Notes under the pieces: model-generated
The model's database searches: none
Told to the model about the DNA's origin: nothing
The model's input: the letters and a program-made list of their open reading frames with translations, nothing else
Made by a program: the position numbers and the translations under genes
Assembly (NCBI RefSeq): GCF_002514725.1
Contig: NZ_NTLB01000008.1
Coordinates: 1 to 64,000 of the forward strand
Direction: 5' to 3'
Source of the DNA: Mangrovitalea sediminis
GTDB taxonomy: Bacteria; Pseudomonadota; Gammaproteobacteria; Pseudomonadales; Oleiphilaceae
DNA: 64,000 bases
Shown: piece after piece, positions 40,676-49,634 of the stretch
Numbering within the stretch: position 1 is the first letter of the stretch
How the letters are laid out: each line of letters opens with the position of its first letter

Positions 40676-41590
40676 ATGCATCCTCCCATCACTATCGAAG
40701 CACTCCGAGTACTGGACGCGATCGAGCGCTGCGGTAGTTTTGCCGCTGCAGCCAGCGAGCTGCACCGCGTCCCGTCGGCGATCAGCTACACCATCCAGCG
40801 GCTGGAAGAAGACCTTTGCGTATCGCTCTTCGACCGAAGCGGCCACAAGGCTATCCTGACACCTGCCGGGCGTTATCTTCTGGATCAGGGAAGACATCTT
40901 CTGGACGCTGCCGATCAACTGGCCCACACAACCCGCCAAGTGGCCCAGGGCTGGGAAACCCGACTCAAGATAGCGATCAACACCTTACTACCGATCCAGT
41001 GCCTGTTCCCCGCCATCCAGGAATTTCAAGCCCTGGGCGTCCCGGTCGAAGTCCAGCTGATCGAGGAAGTCTTTGTTGGCGCCTGGGAAGCACTGATGGC
41101 CCGACGGGCGGATCTGGTGGTCGGCGCCGACCCGCTCACCCGACCGGCGGGCGAGTTCGCCACCCACCCACTTGGCGAAATCACCTTTGTTTATGCTGTC
41201 GCAGCCGACCATCCACTCACCCGCTTACCCACACCGCTGAATGACGACCATATCAGCGCCTATCCCGCCGTAGTCGCAGCCGATAGCGCCAGGCGGCTAC
41301 CACCGGGCTCGGCAGGCATTTTCGCCCGGCAACAGACGCTGACGGTGACCAATATCGATCAGAAAATTCAGGCGCAGGTCGCCGGACTCGGTGTTGGCTG
41401 GCTACCGGAACCTCGCGTGCGCCAGCTCCTGGAGCGGGGCCAACTGATAGCGCTGAAAACAGAAAGCCGGCGTAACCCGGTCAGCCTGCACCTGGCCCGC
41501 CACACCGACGCCCAGGGCAAGGCGTTGGACTGGTTCTGGGAGCGGCTGAGCCGCCCTACCGCATTTCACGACTGGACAACCCACGGCTGA
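40676..41590 (+). CDS. LysR-family transcriptional regulator
   Basis: The 304-residue protein has the N-terminal winged helix-turn-helix (FAAAASELHRVPSAISYTIQ) and a C-terminal effector-binding domain. It resembles the LysR subgroup whose members sit next to YqjG- or pirin-like genes. The divergent layout with the glutathionyl-hydroquinone reductase suggests that it controls that gene in response to quinones or electrophiles, which is inference. It starts with ATG 12 bp after the dyad at 40651-40663. Confidence 0.88.
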   Translation: MHPPITIEALRVLDAIERCGSFAAAASELHRVPSAISYTIQRLEEDLCVSLFDRSGHKAILTPAGRYLLDQGRHLLDAADQLAHTTRQVAQGWETRLKIAINTLLPIQCLFPAIQEFQALGVPVEVQLIEEVFVGAWEALMARRADLVVGADPLTRPAGEFATHPLGEITFVYAVAADHPLTRLPTPLNDDHISAYPAVVAADSARRLPPGSAGIFARQQTLTVTNIDQKIQAQVAGLGVGWLPEPRVRQLLERGQLIALKTESRRNPVSLHLARHTDAQGKALDWFWERLSRPTAFHDWTTHG

Positions 41591-41781
41591 CAGCCAGCCG
41601 GACACAACTCAACTCCCTGCGGAGCCAGTGTACCCAGGCTGCCGAAAACCGGCATTCAAAGCACTGCGGACTGCAGATGTCCCACAAGGCCATGTGAATT
41701 CAGCGCATTGGACAACGCCCCCATAGTATAATCAGCGGCCTTCAATCAGATATCAGATGAAACGAGGCAGGGAGCACAACC

Positions 41782-43326
41782 ATGCAGCAGTTGTCCGAGC
41801 TGGACGCGTCTTTCCTCTATTTGGAATCGGAGAACACGCCGATGCACATCGGCGGAGTCTATGTTTTCGACGGTTCCGCGCGAGACAGACCTTTATCGTT
41901 CGAGGCTTTCGCCGGCTATCTGCGCAGCCGCCTGCATGTTGCACACTTCTTTCGCCAGCGACTGATGACGATTCCCCTGGCGCTGGATCTTCCCTACTGG
42001 GTGGACGATCCCGATTTCAGCATCGAGCGCCACCTGGCTTATGTGACGCTGAGCGGGCGACAGGACCTGAACGGGGTGGTGCAACTCGCCGAGCGCATTA
42101 TCGAGGAACCCCTCAAGCGCGACCGCCCACTCTGGCACATTACCTTCGTCGACGGCCTCGAAGTCAGTGATGAGCTGCCCCCCCACAGCTTCGCCATGAT
42201 CATACGTATCCATCACGCGGCCATCGATGCCTTCAGCGGCGAGGACATCATGGGCACGCTACTGGAATATTCGCCAGAGCCGCGGCCCGTGCCGCCTGCA
42301 CCGGCATGGCGCCCCCGGCCGCTGCCGTCGACACAACGGCTGGTAATGCAGGGAGCAACCAACGCCCTGCGCAAACCCTTCCGTTTGGCGGCGATTGGCC
42401 GACATGCGCTTTCAGCATCGCTGCAGAATCTCATGCTGCCCCAAGTCGTTCGACGGAGCCTGCCTCGCGCCTTTTTCAACGCACCCCGCAGCCCCTTCAA
42501 TCGAGGCATCACGGCACGCCGCAAACTGGTTTCCGTAGACGTCCCACTGGCACGGCTGAAAGCCGTAAAGTCCGCCATCGGCGATGTCACACTCAACGAC
42601 GTGGTCCTCGGTGTCTGCGCCGAGACCCTGAGCCGCTACCTGAACGATCACCGCCAGATGCCCGATCGCCCCCTGGTCGCACTCACCCCGGTTTCAGTGC
42701 GCTCAAGAAGCCTGCGCCGGCCGACGGGCAACCAAATGTCCGCCATGACGCTCAGTCTCGCCACCGATGAACCCGATCCAGCCAAGCGCATCCGCATCAT
42801 CCATCGCAATGCGGTCGTCTCGGAGTCGTACCAGGAAGCGATCGCCGCCGACCGTCTCACCGAACTGGTTCCCTCGACCCTGCTGGGTCTGTCTGCGCGG
42901 CTGTATTCCGAGTTCCAGCTGGCCCAATATTACCGCCCGATGTTCAACGTCCCGATCACCAATGTGCCAGGCCCGCAGGTACCGCTGTACCTGCAAGGTG
43001 CCCGACTGATGCGGCAGTTCAATTTCGCACCGCTGTTCGATGGACTGGGCCTGGTTATCGTGGCCGTCAGCTATGAAGGGGTTCTCAGCTTCAACCTGAC
43101 GCTCGCACCGGATGTGATTGACGATGGTGACTGCTTCAGGGTGCTTATCGAGGAAAGTCTGAGCGCCATTGAGGACGCCGCCGCGGAACTGCTGCCGGAA
43201 GACGACACGGTTCCGCCCCTGCCTCCCCGACAGGGCGAGGTGCTCATGGAAACCGCACTGAACTGTGCTGAGCAGGTGGTCGACAACGTCAGCCAGCAGT
43301 GGAAACGCTTTCGCCAGCGCAGCTAA
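41782..43326 (+). CDS. Wax ester synthase / diacylglycerol acyltransferase (WS/DGAT)
   Basis: These bifunctional enzymes esterify fatty alcohols or diacylglycerol with acyl-CoA to make storage wax esters or triacylglycerol. The 514-residue product has the catalytic HHxxxD motif (IHHAAIDA, near residue 144), the N-terminal LSELDASFL and MHIGG segments, the LNDVVLGVCAE motif and a C-terminal region (NVPITNVPGPQVPLYL). Such genes are typical of Marinobacter, Alcanivorax and Acinetobacter. A -10-like TATAAT lies at 41727-41732. Its stop overlaps the stop of the convergent amrA. Confidence 0.92.
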   Translation: MQQLSELDASFLYLESENTPMHIGGVYVFDGSARDRPLSFEAFAGYLRSRLHVAHFFRQRLMTIPLALDLPYWVDDPDFSIERHLAYVTLSGRQDLNGVVQLAERIIEEPLKRDRPLWHITFVDGLEVSDELPPHSFAMIIRIHHAAIDAFSGEDIMGTLLEYSPEPRPVPPAPAWRPRPLPSTQRLVMQGATNALRKPFRLAAIGRHALSASLQNLMLPQVVRRSLPRAFFNAPRSPFNRGITARRKLVSVDVPLARLKAVKSAIGDVTLNDVVLGVCAETLSRYLNDHRQMPDRPLVALTPVSVRSRSLRRPTGNQMSAMTLSLATDEPDPAKRIRIIHRNAVVSESYQEAIAADRLTELVPSTLLGLSARLYSEFQLAQYYRPMFNVPITNVPGPQVPLYLQGARLMRQFNFAPLFDGLGLVIVAVSYEGVLSFNLTLAPDVIDDGDCFRVLIEESLSAIEDAAAELLPEDDTVPPLPPRQGEVLMETALNCAEQVVDNVSQQWKRFRQRS

Positions 43327-43931
43327 GGTGCCTTAACGCCGGACGCGTCAGACTCTTTGAAAATCAGCGCCTTGTAACGGAAAAACCGCAGCTCCTGCCC
43401 CCAGAAATCCCTGGGCAGACCGGCTTTGAGCCGCAAATGGTCGAGGAAATCCTGCGGTTCCGGCAAGGACGACCAGACACTGGGCAAAAAGGTTGCCCGC
43501 CGAGATCCCGCTTCCAGCACCAGGCCGTCGACACCAGGTCGCAACTGGTTCAGCAGACTGCGCTCATCAGCAGCCTCCAGCGCCTGCGGCGGCATCAACA
43601 CCGAGATATCCAGGCAGATCGTCCCCAGTTCATCCGGCGCCACAGGGGCAAAGCGTGGATCACGGCAAGCAGCCGAATAGGTATTCTGGACAATATCGCT
43701 CAGTAAAGGGCCTCGCGCTTGCAGGGAGCCGATACATCCCCTCAAGTCGCCACCACAGGTCAACGTCACAAAACTCATCCCGGCCGCACTCAATGCCGGC
43801 GGCCAGTCATCGTGCTCCAAAGGCATCACCTCGCGCTGACCGACGCTATAGACCAACGCACGGCGCGCCACCCTGAGCAAAGTGTCACCATGGGGACGCA
43901 GGGTCGCCTCAGTAAAAGGCAAATCCACCAT
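43323..43931 (-). CDS. amrA: AmmeMemoRadiSam system protein A (AMMECR1 family)
   Basis: The 202-residue AMMECR1-domain protein has the invariant LRGCIGSL motif near residue 63 and conserved flanking segments (YSAACRDPRF, LDISVLMPP). The biochemical role is unknown. The family is named for frequent linkage of AMMECR1, Memo and a radical SAM protein. It overlaps the Memo gene by 23 bases, so the two are surely coexpressed. Its stop codon overlaps that of the WS/DGAT gene on the other strand. Confidence 0.88.
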   Translation of the reverse strand: MVDLPFTEATLRPHGDTLLRVARRALVYSVGQREVMPLEHDDWPPALSAAGMSFVTLTCGGDLRGCIGSLQARGPLLSDIVQNTYSAACRDPRFAPVAPDELGTICLDISVLMPPQALEAADERSLLNQLRPGVDGLVLEAGSRRATFLPSVWSSLPEPQDFLDHLRLKAGLPRDFWGQELRFFRYKALIFKESDASGVKAP

Positions 43932-44706
43932 AACCTACTACTCTATCCCGACTTCCCGCAGTATCGCCTGAATTTTCAAGCGCCACCAATTCAGGCTTCC
44001 AACCGCGCTGAGCAGCCACCTGGAGCAGACCGTTAATCGCATAACATCCACAGGCCTGCTCCCCCCTCAAGTGCCCCTCCAGCCGCAGGATAAGATCGGC
44101 CGTGTCCTGATCCCGCTGCCGCGCATCCCTCCAAGGGTGGTAATGACTCAAGTCCGAACTGACGACCACCAGCGTTCCGTCCTGCCCAACAACGGTGTCG
44201 ATCACAGCGGCGACCAGCTCGGCCGGAACCTCACCCACCACAAGTGGCACCAGCGTATAGCGGTCAAGAATTGCATTTAAAAAAGGGAGCTGAACTTCAA
44301 GCGCATGCTCGAGCACATGGGGCTGATCGGCTTCGATGACCCCCTCGCAGCCAGCGACCAGGTCAATTCCCTCGCGGTCCAGTAGGACTTCACCTCCCGG
44401 CAAGGCAAAACGCTGCCAGCGGGGCACGGCAATTCCCCTCAAAGGCACCCTGTGCGATGGACCCAGCAACAACACACGCCGAATGGCTTGGGAACAGTTT
44501 ATAAGCCGACGATAAACCAGGCCGGCGACATGCCCGGAATATAGATAGCCGGCATGGGGCACGATCAGCGCCCTGGGTTGACGTGAATCCAGCGAGTTTC
44601 GCGGCTCGCCAGCATCACCGAGAAAGTGGTGAACAGTCTGTTGCAGTTCGAGAGGGTCGCTCGGGTAAAAAAGGCCGGCGACCGCAGCGGGACGCACGTT
44701 GGACAT
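43909..44706 (-). CDS. amrB: AmmeMemoRadiSam system protein B (Memo family)
   Basis: The 265-residue Memo-like protein begins VRPAAVAGLFYPSDP and has family histidines in VPHAGYLYSG, LLGPSHRVPL and SSDLSHYHPW. Memo resembles non-heme iron dioxygenases, and the human protein binds copper or iron; the bacterial role is not known. The start at 44706 follows GGAGG by 9 bases. It is coupled to amrA. No radical SAM partner is found next to the pair or elsewhere in the window. Confidence 0.9.
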   Translation of the reverse strand: MSNVRPAAVAGLFYPSDPLELQQTVHHFLGDAGEPRNSLDSRQPRALIVPHAGYLYSGHVAGLVYRRLINCSQAIRRVLLLGPSHRVPLRGIAVPRWQRFALPGGEVLLDREGIDLVAGCEGVIEADQPHVLEHALEVQLPFLNAILDRYTLVPLVVGEVPAELVAAVIDTVVGQDGTLVVVSSDLSHYHPWRDARQRDQDTADLILRLEGHLRGEQACGCYAINGLLQVAAQRGWKPELVALENSGDTAGSRDRVVGYGGFAFY

Positions 44707-44798
44707 GAGGGCTGCCTCCACGAGGTATCCGGCCTCCAGTGTGAAGAGACCGGCACCCCGGGATCAAGCACTTTTACAGGCGGAAAAACGCGCTCCCC

Positions 44799-45371
44799 TC
44801 ACCGCGTCTTATCGGCCCAATCCAAAAATGCTTTGCGGTCTTTCGGAGATGCATTCTGCCAGAGAGATTTCAACTGCCCCAGAGTGGCACTGTCGACCGG
44901 CGCATTCGTGGTCTTGACGGCGACCTTTCCGCCTTCGTCGATCAGCTTCGGGTTGAAGTCGCTGACCAGTGCGCGAGTCTCCTCACGGGTGCTGGGCTTC
45001 GGATAGGCGAAATGGTAGCGATGGCCCGCCTCGGCATTGAATGTCAGAGCCTGCGGCGCAGAGTCGATCGCGATCGCATTATCTACCTGGTCAGGATTGA
45101 ACTGTTTCCTGGTCCAGACACTGACATATTTGAACTCAATCGTGTGAGTCCCCGGGCTAAGCTCGAAATCCTTCGCGAAATGGCCCAGTAACGGCGGCAG
45201 TTGCTTCTTGCCATCGATGGCTAACACTCTGATGTGATCATCAGTATGCAATACGGCGACGTTGCTATTCTGCATCACTGACTGTTCGGACGAAGGCGTC
45301 ATGCTACAACCGGCAAGTGCAATCGAAATCGCACAGAAAGCAATAACAGACCTGATGGGTTGAAGGCGCAT
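44799..45371 (-). CDS. DUF2057 family lipoprotein (YccT-like)
   Basis: The 190-residue protein has a lipoprotein signal ending in ISIALAGC and then a DUF2057-like domain (LSPGTHTIEFKY and NAEAGHRYHFAY). The family's function is unclear; it is found in many gammaproteobacteria. The start at 45371 is set by AAGGAG at 7 bases; an ATG two codons upstream is too close to the site. A longer frame from 45473 would bury the signal peptide. The C-terminal WQNASPKDRKAFLDW region is helical. It is followed by the amr genes on the same strand, 92 bp on. Confidence 0.8.
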   Translation of the reverse strand: MRLQPIRSVIAFCAISIALAGCSMTPSSEQSVMQNSNVAVLHTDDHIRVLAIDGKKQLPPLLGHFAKDFELSPGTHTIEFKYVSVWTRKQFNPDQVDNAIAIDSAPQALTFNAEAGHRYHFAYPKPSTREETRALVSDFNPKLIDEGGKVAVKTTNAPVDSATLGQLKSLWQNASPKDRKAFLDWADKTR

Positions 45372-45530
45372 GGCCATTCTCCTTGGTTCAAAGCGGACGG
45401 GAATCGGCGGGAAGTTTTCTGGCATCCGATTCTGGCGTGCCAGGACGTCGCAATCAAGCATCGCGTTGGTCAACTTGCGACCAAAGTCCGATACGGATGA
45501 CCCGCTGCCGACTTACAATGTAAAAAAATG

Positions 45531-45558
45531 TTGCAAAGTTTTTGCTCTGGCATACATT
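45531..45558 (+). promoter_or_regulatory. Candidate promoter of the small DUF6316-like gene
   Basis: A -35 TTGCAA (45531-45536), a 16-bp spacer and a -10 TACATT (45553-45558) lie in an A/T-rich part of the 253-bp intergenic region 45372-45624. The region otherwise holds no gene that I can support. Confidence 0.35.
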
Positions 45559-45624
45559 TTAAACAATCCAACCCCAAAAACAGGTCGTCGACAAAAACAC
45601 AAGAGGGTGGGAATGGGAGGCAAC

Positions 45625-45831
45625 ATGGTAGAGCAAGCGCATCGCGATGGTGAAGCAGGCTCGATTCCTTTCCGCAGCAGTCGCTTTTTCTGCGTAGGAT
45701 CGCGCTGGTATTTCACGACCAGAGAGGGGTTCGACAGTGGTCCTTATGCCTCACGCGAACGGGCAGAGACGGGTTTGCAGCGTTTTTTGCGTGTGGTGAA
45801 CCTGCTACCGATGGAAGCTCGCGCCCAGTAA
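45625..45831 (+). CDS. Small DUF6316-like protein
   Basis: This 68-residue protein contains GSIPFRSSRFFCVGSRWYFT followed by TREGFDSGPYASRERAETGL. The pattern resembles the small DUF6316 proteins of Pseudomonas and Marinobacter, and the fold looks like a compact beta-rich domain followed by a helix. No function is known. The start is decided by GGAGG at 5 bases; the open frame upstream (to 45370) crosses a poly-A region and an unlikely leader. It is convergent with pgpA. Confidence 0.7.
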   Translation: MVEQAHRDGEAGSIPFRSSRFFCVGSRWYFTTREGFDSGPYASRERAETGLQRFLRVVNLLPMEARAQ

Positions 45832-45928
45832 CCATCGCGAAGGGTTCAAAATGCCTCATGGAAGCCAGGGAGTCGGCGTCCTTTTCACCCGAAAACGCCT
45901 GCTCCCCGCCACTCCGTGTGTTCCCGAT

Positions 45929-46456
45929 TCAGCCCCAGCTGCCACCCAGCGCCAGAAAGTGCTGGAGAATGACCAGTGCTATCAGCGCGTATAAACCCGC
46001 AATCACATCATCCAGCATGATCCCTACACCGCCAGGGACGCGGCGATCGAGCCAGCCAATGGGCCAGGGCTTAACGATGTCGAACAGGCGGAACAATGCA
46101 AACCCCAGCAGGATCACCCATAGGTTCGACGGCCGTAACACCAACGTCAGCCACATTCCGACGAATTCATCCCAGACAATGCCGCTGTGATCATGGACGT
46201 TGAGCGCGCGCGAGGTTCGTCCACACAGATACACACCAAACACAAAGGCTGCGATCAACATCACCCCATAGGCCCAGGCCGGCATCAACCTCAATAGAGC
46301 ATACAGAGGTAACGCGGCCAAGGACCCCCAAGTACCCGGTGCGGGCCGGATGGCACCACTGCCCAGTCCAAAGGCCAGAAGATGCAACGGGTCGCGGAGG
46401 AATCCCGGTGGTAGCGGCGGTGGTGTCGGCTTGCCGGATGAGGAACTGTCGGACAT
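45929..46456 (-). CDS. pgpA: Phosphatidylglycerophosphatase A
   Basis: PgpA dephosphorylates phosphatidylglycerophosphate to phosphatidylglycerol. The 175-residue membrane protein has the family features GSGAIRPAPGTWGS, VWDEFVGMW and FRLFDIVKPWP, with acidic metal-site residues. A proline-rich N-terminal extension of about 20 residues is present. Its ATG overlaps the thiL stop by one base (TGATG). It ends the glyA-to-pgpA block. Confidence 0.94.
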   Translation of the reverse strand: MSDSSSSGKPTPPPLPPGFLRDPLHLLAFGLGSGAIRPAPGTWGSLAALPLYALLRLMPAWAYGVMLIAAFVFGVYLCGRTSRALNVHDHSGIVWDEFVGMWLTLVLRPSNLWVILLGFALFRLFDIVKPWPIGWLDRRVPGGVGIMLDDVIAGLYALIALVILQHFLALGGSWG

Positions 46457-47433
46457 CAGGGCGACTCCTCGCGCACGGGTTTCGCTGGCGGGCGAAAATG
46501 ATCAAAGCCGGAGGAAAGCTGCTCGCTCACGTTGTCACCGGCGCGCAGCCGAATACCCGGCAGCGCTTCAACAACACCGACAGCAGTCACCGGTGTATCG
46601 GCAATCTTTGCAGGCAGCGGCAATGATGACGGCCAGCAAAAACAAAGTTCGTAGTCGTCACCGGCCTGCAATGCTTTCTGAAGCGCCCGCTCTCCTGCTA
46701 CCCGGTGCAACGCCGGCGATATAGGCAATGCGTCGGCGTCGATAACGGCGCCGGCGCCGGATGCCGTCAGGACATGTCCCAGATCGGCTAAAAAGCCATC
46801 GGATATGTCTATCGCGGCAGAGGCCCTACGCCGAAGAGCCTGCCCCAACGCCAGTCTTGGCGTTGGCCGGTAATAGCGTTCCAAAAGGAATGCCACGTCA
46901 GTGTCGGCACCCGGATGCTCCAACCAGTTTAGCGCTTCACCCGCATCGCCGAGTGTGCCGGAAACACAGATCAAGTCCCCGGCCCTCGCGCCCTGACGGT
47001 GCAAGGCATGCTGCGGCGGAACGGACCCCTGCACCTGAATCGTGATATTCAGCGGACCGCGAGTGGTGTTACCCCCGAGCAGAGCCAGATCAAAGCACTG
47101 CGCTGCTTGCCCAAGTCCTCGCGCAAAACCTGTCAGCCAAGATGGATTGGCCTGTGGAAGTGTCATCGCCAGCGTAAAACCCAGGGGGCGGGCGCCCATT
47201 GCGGCCAGATCACTCGCCGCCACCGCCAGTGAGCGCCAACCCAGGCGCTCTGGATCGCAGTCTGCCGGAAAGTGAACACCTTCGATCAGGCTATCGACCG
47301 AGATCGCCATGGCCTCTCCCGCCGGTAACCGCAGGAGAGCACAGTCATCGCCGATCCCAAGGGCAACTTCCGGGTGTTGCACCCGGCTGCCCAGAGGCTC
47401 GAAAAAGCGGGAGATAAGCTCGAATTCGCCCAT
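46456..47433 (-). CDS. thiL: Thiamine-monophosphate kinase
   Basis: ThiL makes thiamine diphosphate from thiamine monophosphate and ATP. The 325-residue protein starts MGEFELISRFF and shows IGDDCALLRL, the metal-binding SVDSLIEGVHFP region, AMGARPLGF, and IDISDGFLADLGH. A start two codons earlier (47439) is possible. ThDP from this step is the cofactor of IlvI. It lies between nusB and pgpA, the standard order. Confidence 0.95.
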   Translation of the reverse strand: MGEFELISRFFEPLGSRVQHPEVALGIGDDCALLRLPAGEAMAISVDSLIEGVHFPADCDPERLGWRSLAVAASDLAAMGARPLGFTLAMTLPQANPSWLTGFARGLGQAAQCFDLALLGGNTTRGPLNITIQVQGSVPPQHALHRQGARAGDLICVSGTLGDAGEALNWLEHPGADTDVAFLLERYYRPTPRLALGQALRRRASAAIDISDGFLADLGHVLTASGAGAVIDADALPISPALHRVAGERALQKALQAGDDYELCFCWPSSLPLPAKIADTPVTAVGVVEALPGIRLRAGDNVSEQLSSGFDHFRPPAKPVREESP

Positions 47434-47450
47434 CGACATCCCGAACCGGC

Positions 47451-47933
47451 TTAGCGACCGGCCCGGGCCTCGACGATCCGGATACGCTGGGAAAGCTTGT
47501 CGAGGATGCCATTGACGTATTTGTGTCCTTCGGTGCCACCAAAACGCTTGGCAAGCTCAATGGTCTCGTTCAAAACCACCTTGTATGGCACATCGATACG
47601 ATGCTTCAGCTCGTAGGCACCGAGGCGCAGGATACAGAGTTCGATAGGGTCGACCTCGTGGATCGGCCGGTCCAGATAGGGTTGAAGTACCTGGTCCAGC
47701 TCATTCTGGTGGCGATCCACGCCTCGCAGGAGATCCTGGAAATAAGGAAGGTCGACATTGGACATGTCGTTATCCACCCGGAACTCCGCTTCAATCTGGC
47801 TAACCGCCGCCTTGGCCATATGACGCTGGTACAGCGCCTGTAATGCCATCACACGGGCACGCCGCCGCTCTGCCGGCTTCGGCGCGCGATTGGTGCTGCC
47901 TGGAACCCCGTCTTGATCGTCAGTCACACTCAT
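47451..47933 (-). CDS. nusB: Transcription antitermination factor NusB
   Basis: NusB binds boxA RNA with S10 (NusE) and promotes rRNA antitermination; the rrn leader at the window's left end has such a boxA. The 160-residue helical protein has [26 protein letters not shown] and [17 protein letters not shown] followed by [10 protein letters not shown]. An N-terminal extension of about 20 residues precedes the domain. Its ATG overlaps the ribH stop. Confidence 0.96.
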   Translation of the reverse strand: MSVTDDQDGVPGSTNRAPKPAERRRARVMALQALYQRHMAKAAVSQIEAEFRVDNDMSNVDLPYFQDLLRGVDRHQNELDQVLQPYLDRPIHEVDPIELCILRLGAYELKHRIDVPYKVVLNETIELAKRFGGTEGHKYVNGILDKLSQRIRIVEARAGR

Positions 47934-48409
47934 TACTCACCCATGTTCCGCAACAGGCTGACCATTTCCAACGCCGACAGGGCTGCTTCGCCCCCCTTGT
48001 TACCGGCTTTGGTGCCAGACCGCTCGATAGCCTGCTCAATCGTATCCACCGTCAGTACACCAAACGAGACAGGAATTCCCGTTTCCAGACTTACCACGCC
48101 CAGCCCCTTGGCACACTCGCCAGCCACATACTCAAAATGCGGTGTACCACCACGAATAACGGCACCCAGTGCAATAACTGCGTCGTGCTTCCCGCCGCTG
48201 GCAACCCGCTTCACGACCAGGGGTATCTCGAAGGCACCCGGCGCCCGGTAAATCGTGATGCTGTCGCTGTCGATGCCATGCCGACGCAATGTATCCACAG
48301 CGCCGTCGAGCAGACTCTCCACCACAAAACTGTTGAAACGACCGACCACGATTGCATAACGGCCGGTACACTGTGCGAAGTCGCCTTCGTATGTCTTGAT
48401 ATCGCCCAT
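47933..48409 (-). CDS. ribH: 6,7-dimethyl-8-ribityllumazine synthase
   Basis: RibH condenses the RibBA product 3,4-dihydroxybutanone phosphate with the pyrimidine from the RibD branch. The 158-residue protein has the active-site segments [24 protein letters not shown] and SFGVLT. The length suits a large icosahedral-shell type lumazine synthase. It lies between ribBA and nusB. Confidence 0.96.
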   Translation of the reverse strand: MGDIKTYEGDFAQCTGRYAIVVGRFNSFVVESLLDGAVDTLRRHGIDSDSITIYRAPGAFEIPLVVKRVASGGKHDAVIALGAVIRGGTPHFEYVAGECAKGLGVVSLETGIPVSFGVLTVDTIEQAIERSGTKAGNKGGEAALSALEMVSLLRNMGE

Positions 48410-48480
48410 GCCTCACTCCCACCTGATCGTCACCCGGCGAAGGCGACCATCGTATTGTCCGTCGGTACGGAACCGACCCG

Positions 48481-49593
48481 TTAGCCCTCGAAGGGCAGGT
48501 ATTCAACAACCTCCAGGTCAAACCCGGAAATCGCCGTAAATTTTATGGGCGCACTCAGTAGCCGCATCTTGGCCACGCCCAGGTCACGCAGAATCTGAGA
48601 CCCGGTACCCACCGTCATGTATACGCCGGCCGGCCCCTCTTTCGGAGCGGACGGCCGTCCACCAAAAAACTCGCGGATACGATCACCGAGGCCAACGCTA
48701 TCCTCACCATTATTGAGGATAACCACCACACCCTGACCTTCCTCGGCGATTTTCGCCAGCGAACGATGCAGCGGCCAACTTGCCGTACCGGCGCGATGCG
48801 CGCCCAACAGATCACGCAGGGTGTCTGTGATGTGAACCCGCACCATCACCGGCTCATCTGCGGTGAAGCTGCCCATCGTCAAGGCCAGATGCGTACTTCC
48901 CTGAATGCTGTCACGGTAGGTACGCAGGTGGAAAGTACCGTGATCGGTTTCAAGATCGTATTCGTCAACGCAAGCCACCGTGTGCTCGGTCGTCACGCGA
49001 TAATGGATGAGATCCGCGATGGTGCCGATTTTCAGGCCGTGCTGCTCTGCGAACTTCTCCAGCTCCGGGCGACGCGCCATGCTGCCGTCGTCGTTCATGA
49101 TCTCACAGATCACTCCCGAAGCCTCGAAACCCGCCATGCTCGCCAGGTCACAGGCGGCCTCCGTATGGCCGGCCCGGGAAAGCACCCCACCGGGCTGCGC
49201 CATCAACGGGAAGATATGGCCAGGACTGACGATATCTTCAGGGCGCGCGTTACGCGCGGCCGCGGCTTCCACCGTGCGCGCCCGGTCGGCTGCCGAAATA
49301 CCGGTAGTCACCCCTTCGGCGGCCTCGATGGATACGGTAAAACGAGTACCGAAACCGGAATTGTTGCTCTGCACCATCAGTGGCAACTTCAGTTGCTCGC
49401 AGCGCTCACGACTCATCGGCATACAGATGAGGCCGCGAGCTTCCCGCGCCATGAAATTGATATGTTCGGCGCGGACGCATTCAGCGGCCATAATCAGGTC
49501 GCCTTCGTTTTCGCGGTCTTCATCATCCATCAGGATAACCATCTTGCCCTGACGGATATCTTCGATAATCTCTTCGATACTGTTGAGTGCCAT
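48481..49593 (-). CDS. ribBA: 3,4-dihydroxy-2-butanone-4-phosphate synthase with a degenerate GTP cyclohydrolase II domain
   Basis: The N-terminal RibB half (about 200 residues) is complete, with [12 protein letters not shown] and PGHIFPL and the catalytic histidine and acidic residues. The C-terminal half aligns with GTP cyclohydrolase II, but the zinc site CLTGD...RCDCGEQL is replaced by [20 protein letters not shown] (about residues 250-275). It has no cysteine there, so cyclohydrolase activity is unlikely. The start at 49593 gives [14 protein letters not shown] and 370 residues. A separate ribA should exist elsewhere. It is followed by ribH. Confidence 0.93.
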   Translation of the reverse strand: MALNSIEEIIEDIRQGKMVILMDDEDRENEGDLIMAAECVRAEHINFMAREARGLICMPMSRERCEQLKLPLMVQSNNSGFGTRFTVSIEAAEGVTTGISAADRARTVEAAAARNARPEDIVSPGHIFPLMAQPGGVLSRAGHTEAACDLASMAGFEASGVICEIMNDDGSMARRPELEKFAEQHGLKIGTIADLIHYRVTTEHTVACVDEYDLETDHGTFHLRTYRDSIQGSTHLALTMGSFTADEPVMVRVHITDTLRDLLGAHRAGTASWPLHRSLAKIAEEGQGVVVILNNGEDSVGLGDRIREFFGGRPSAPKEGPAGVYMTVGTGSQILRDLGVAKMRLLSAPIKFTAISGFDLEVVEYLPFEG

Positions 49594-49634
49594 TGAACTG
49601 CACCTTTCTCCAGACGGCCTTGTCAGCCGCGGGT

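Noticed and set aside
49594-49634. FMN riboswitch before ribBA
   Set aside because: Only 41 bases separate ribE from ribBA, which is too short for the roughly 140-base element.
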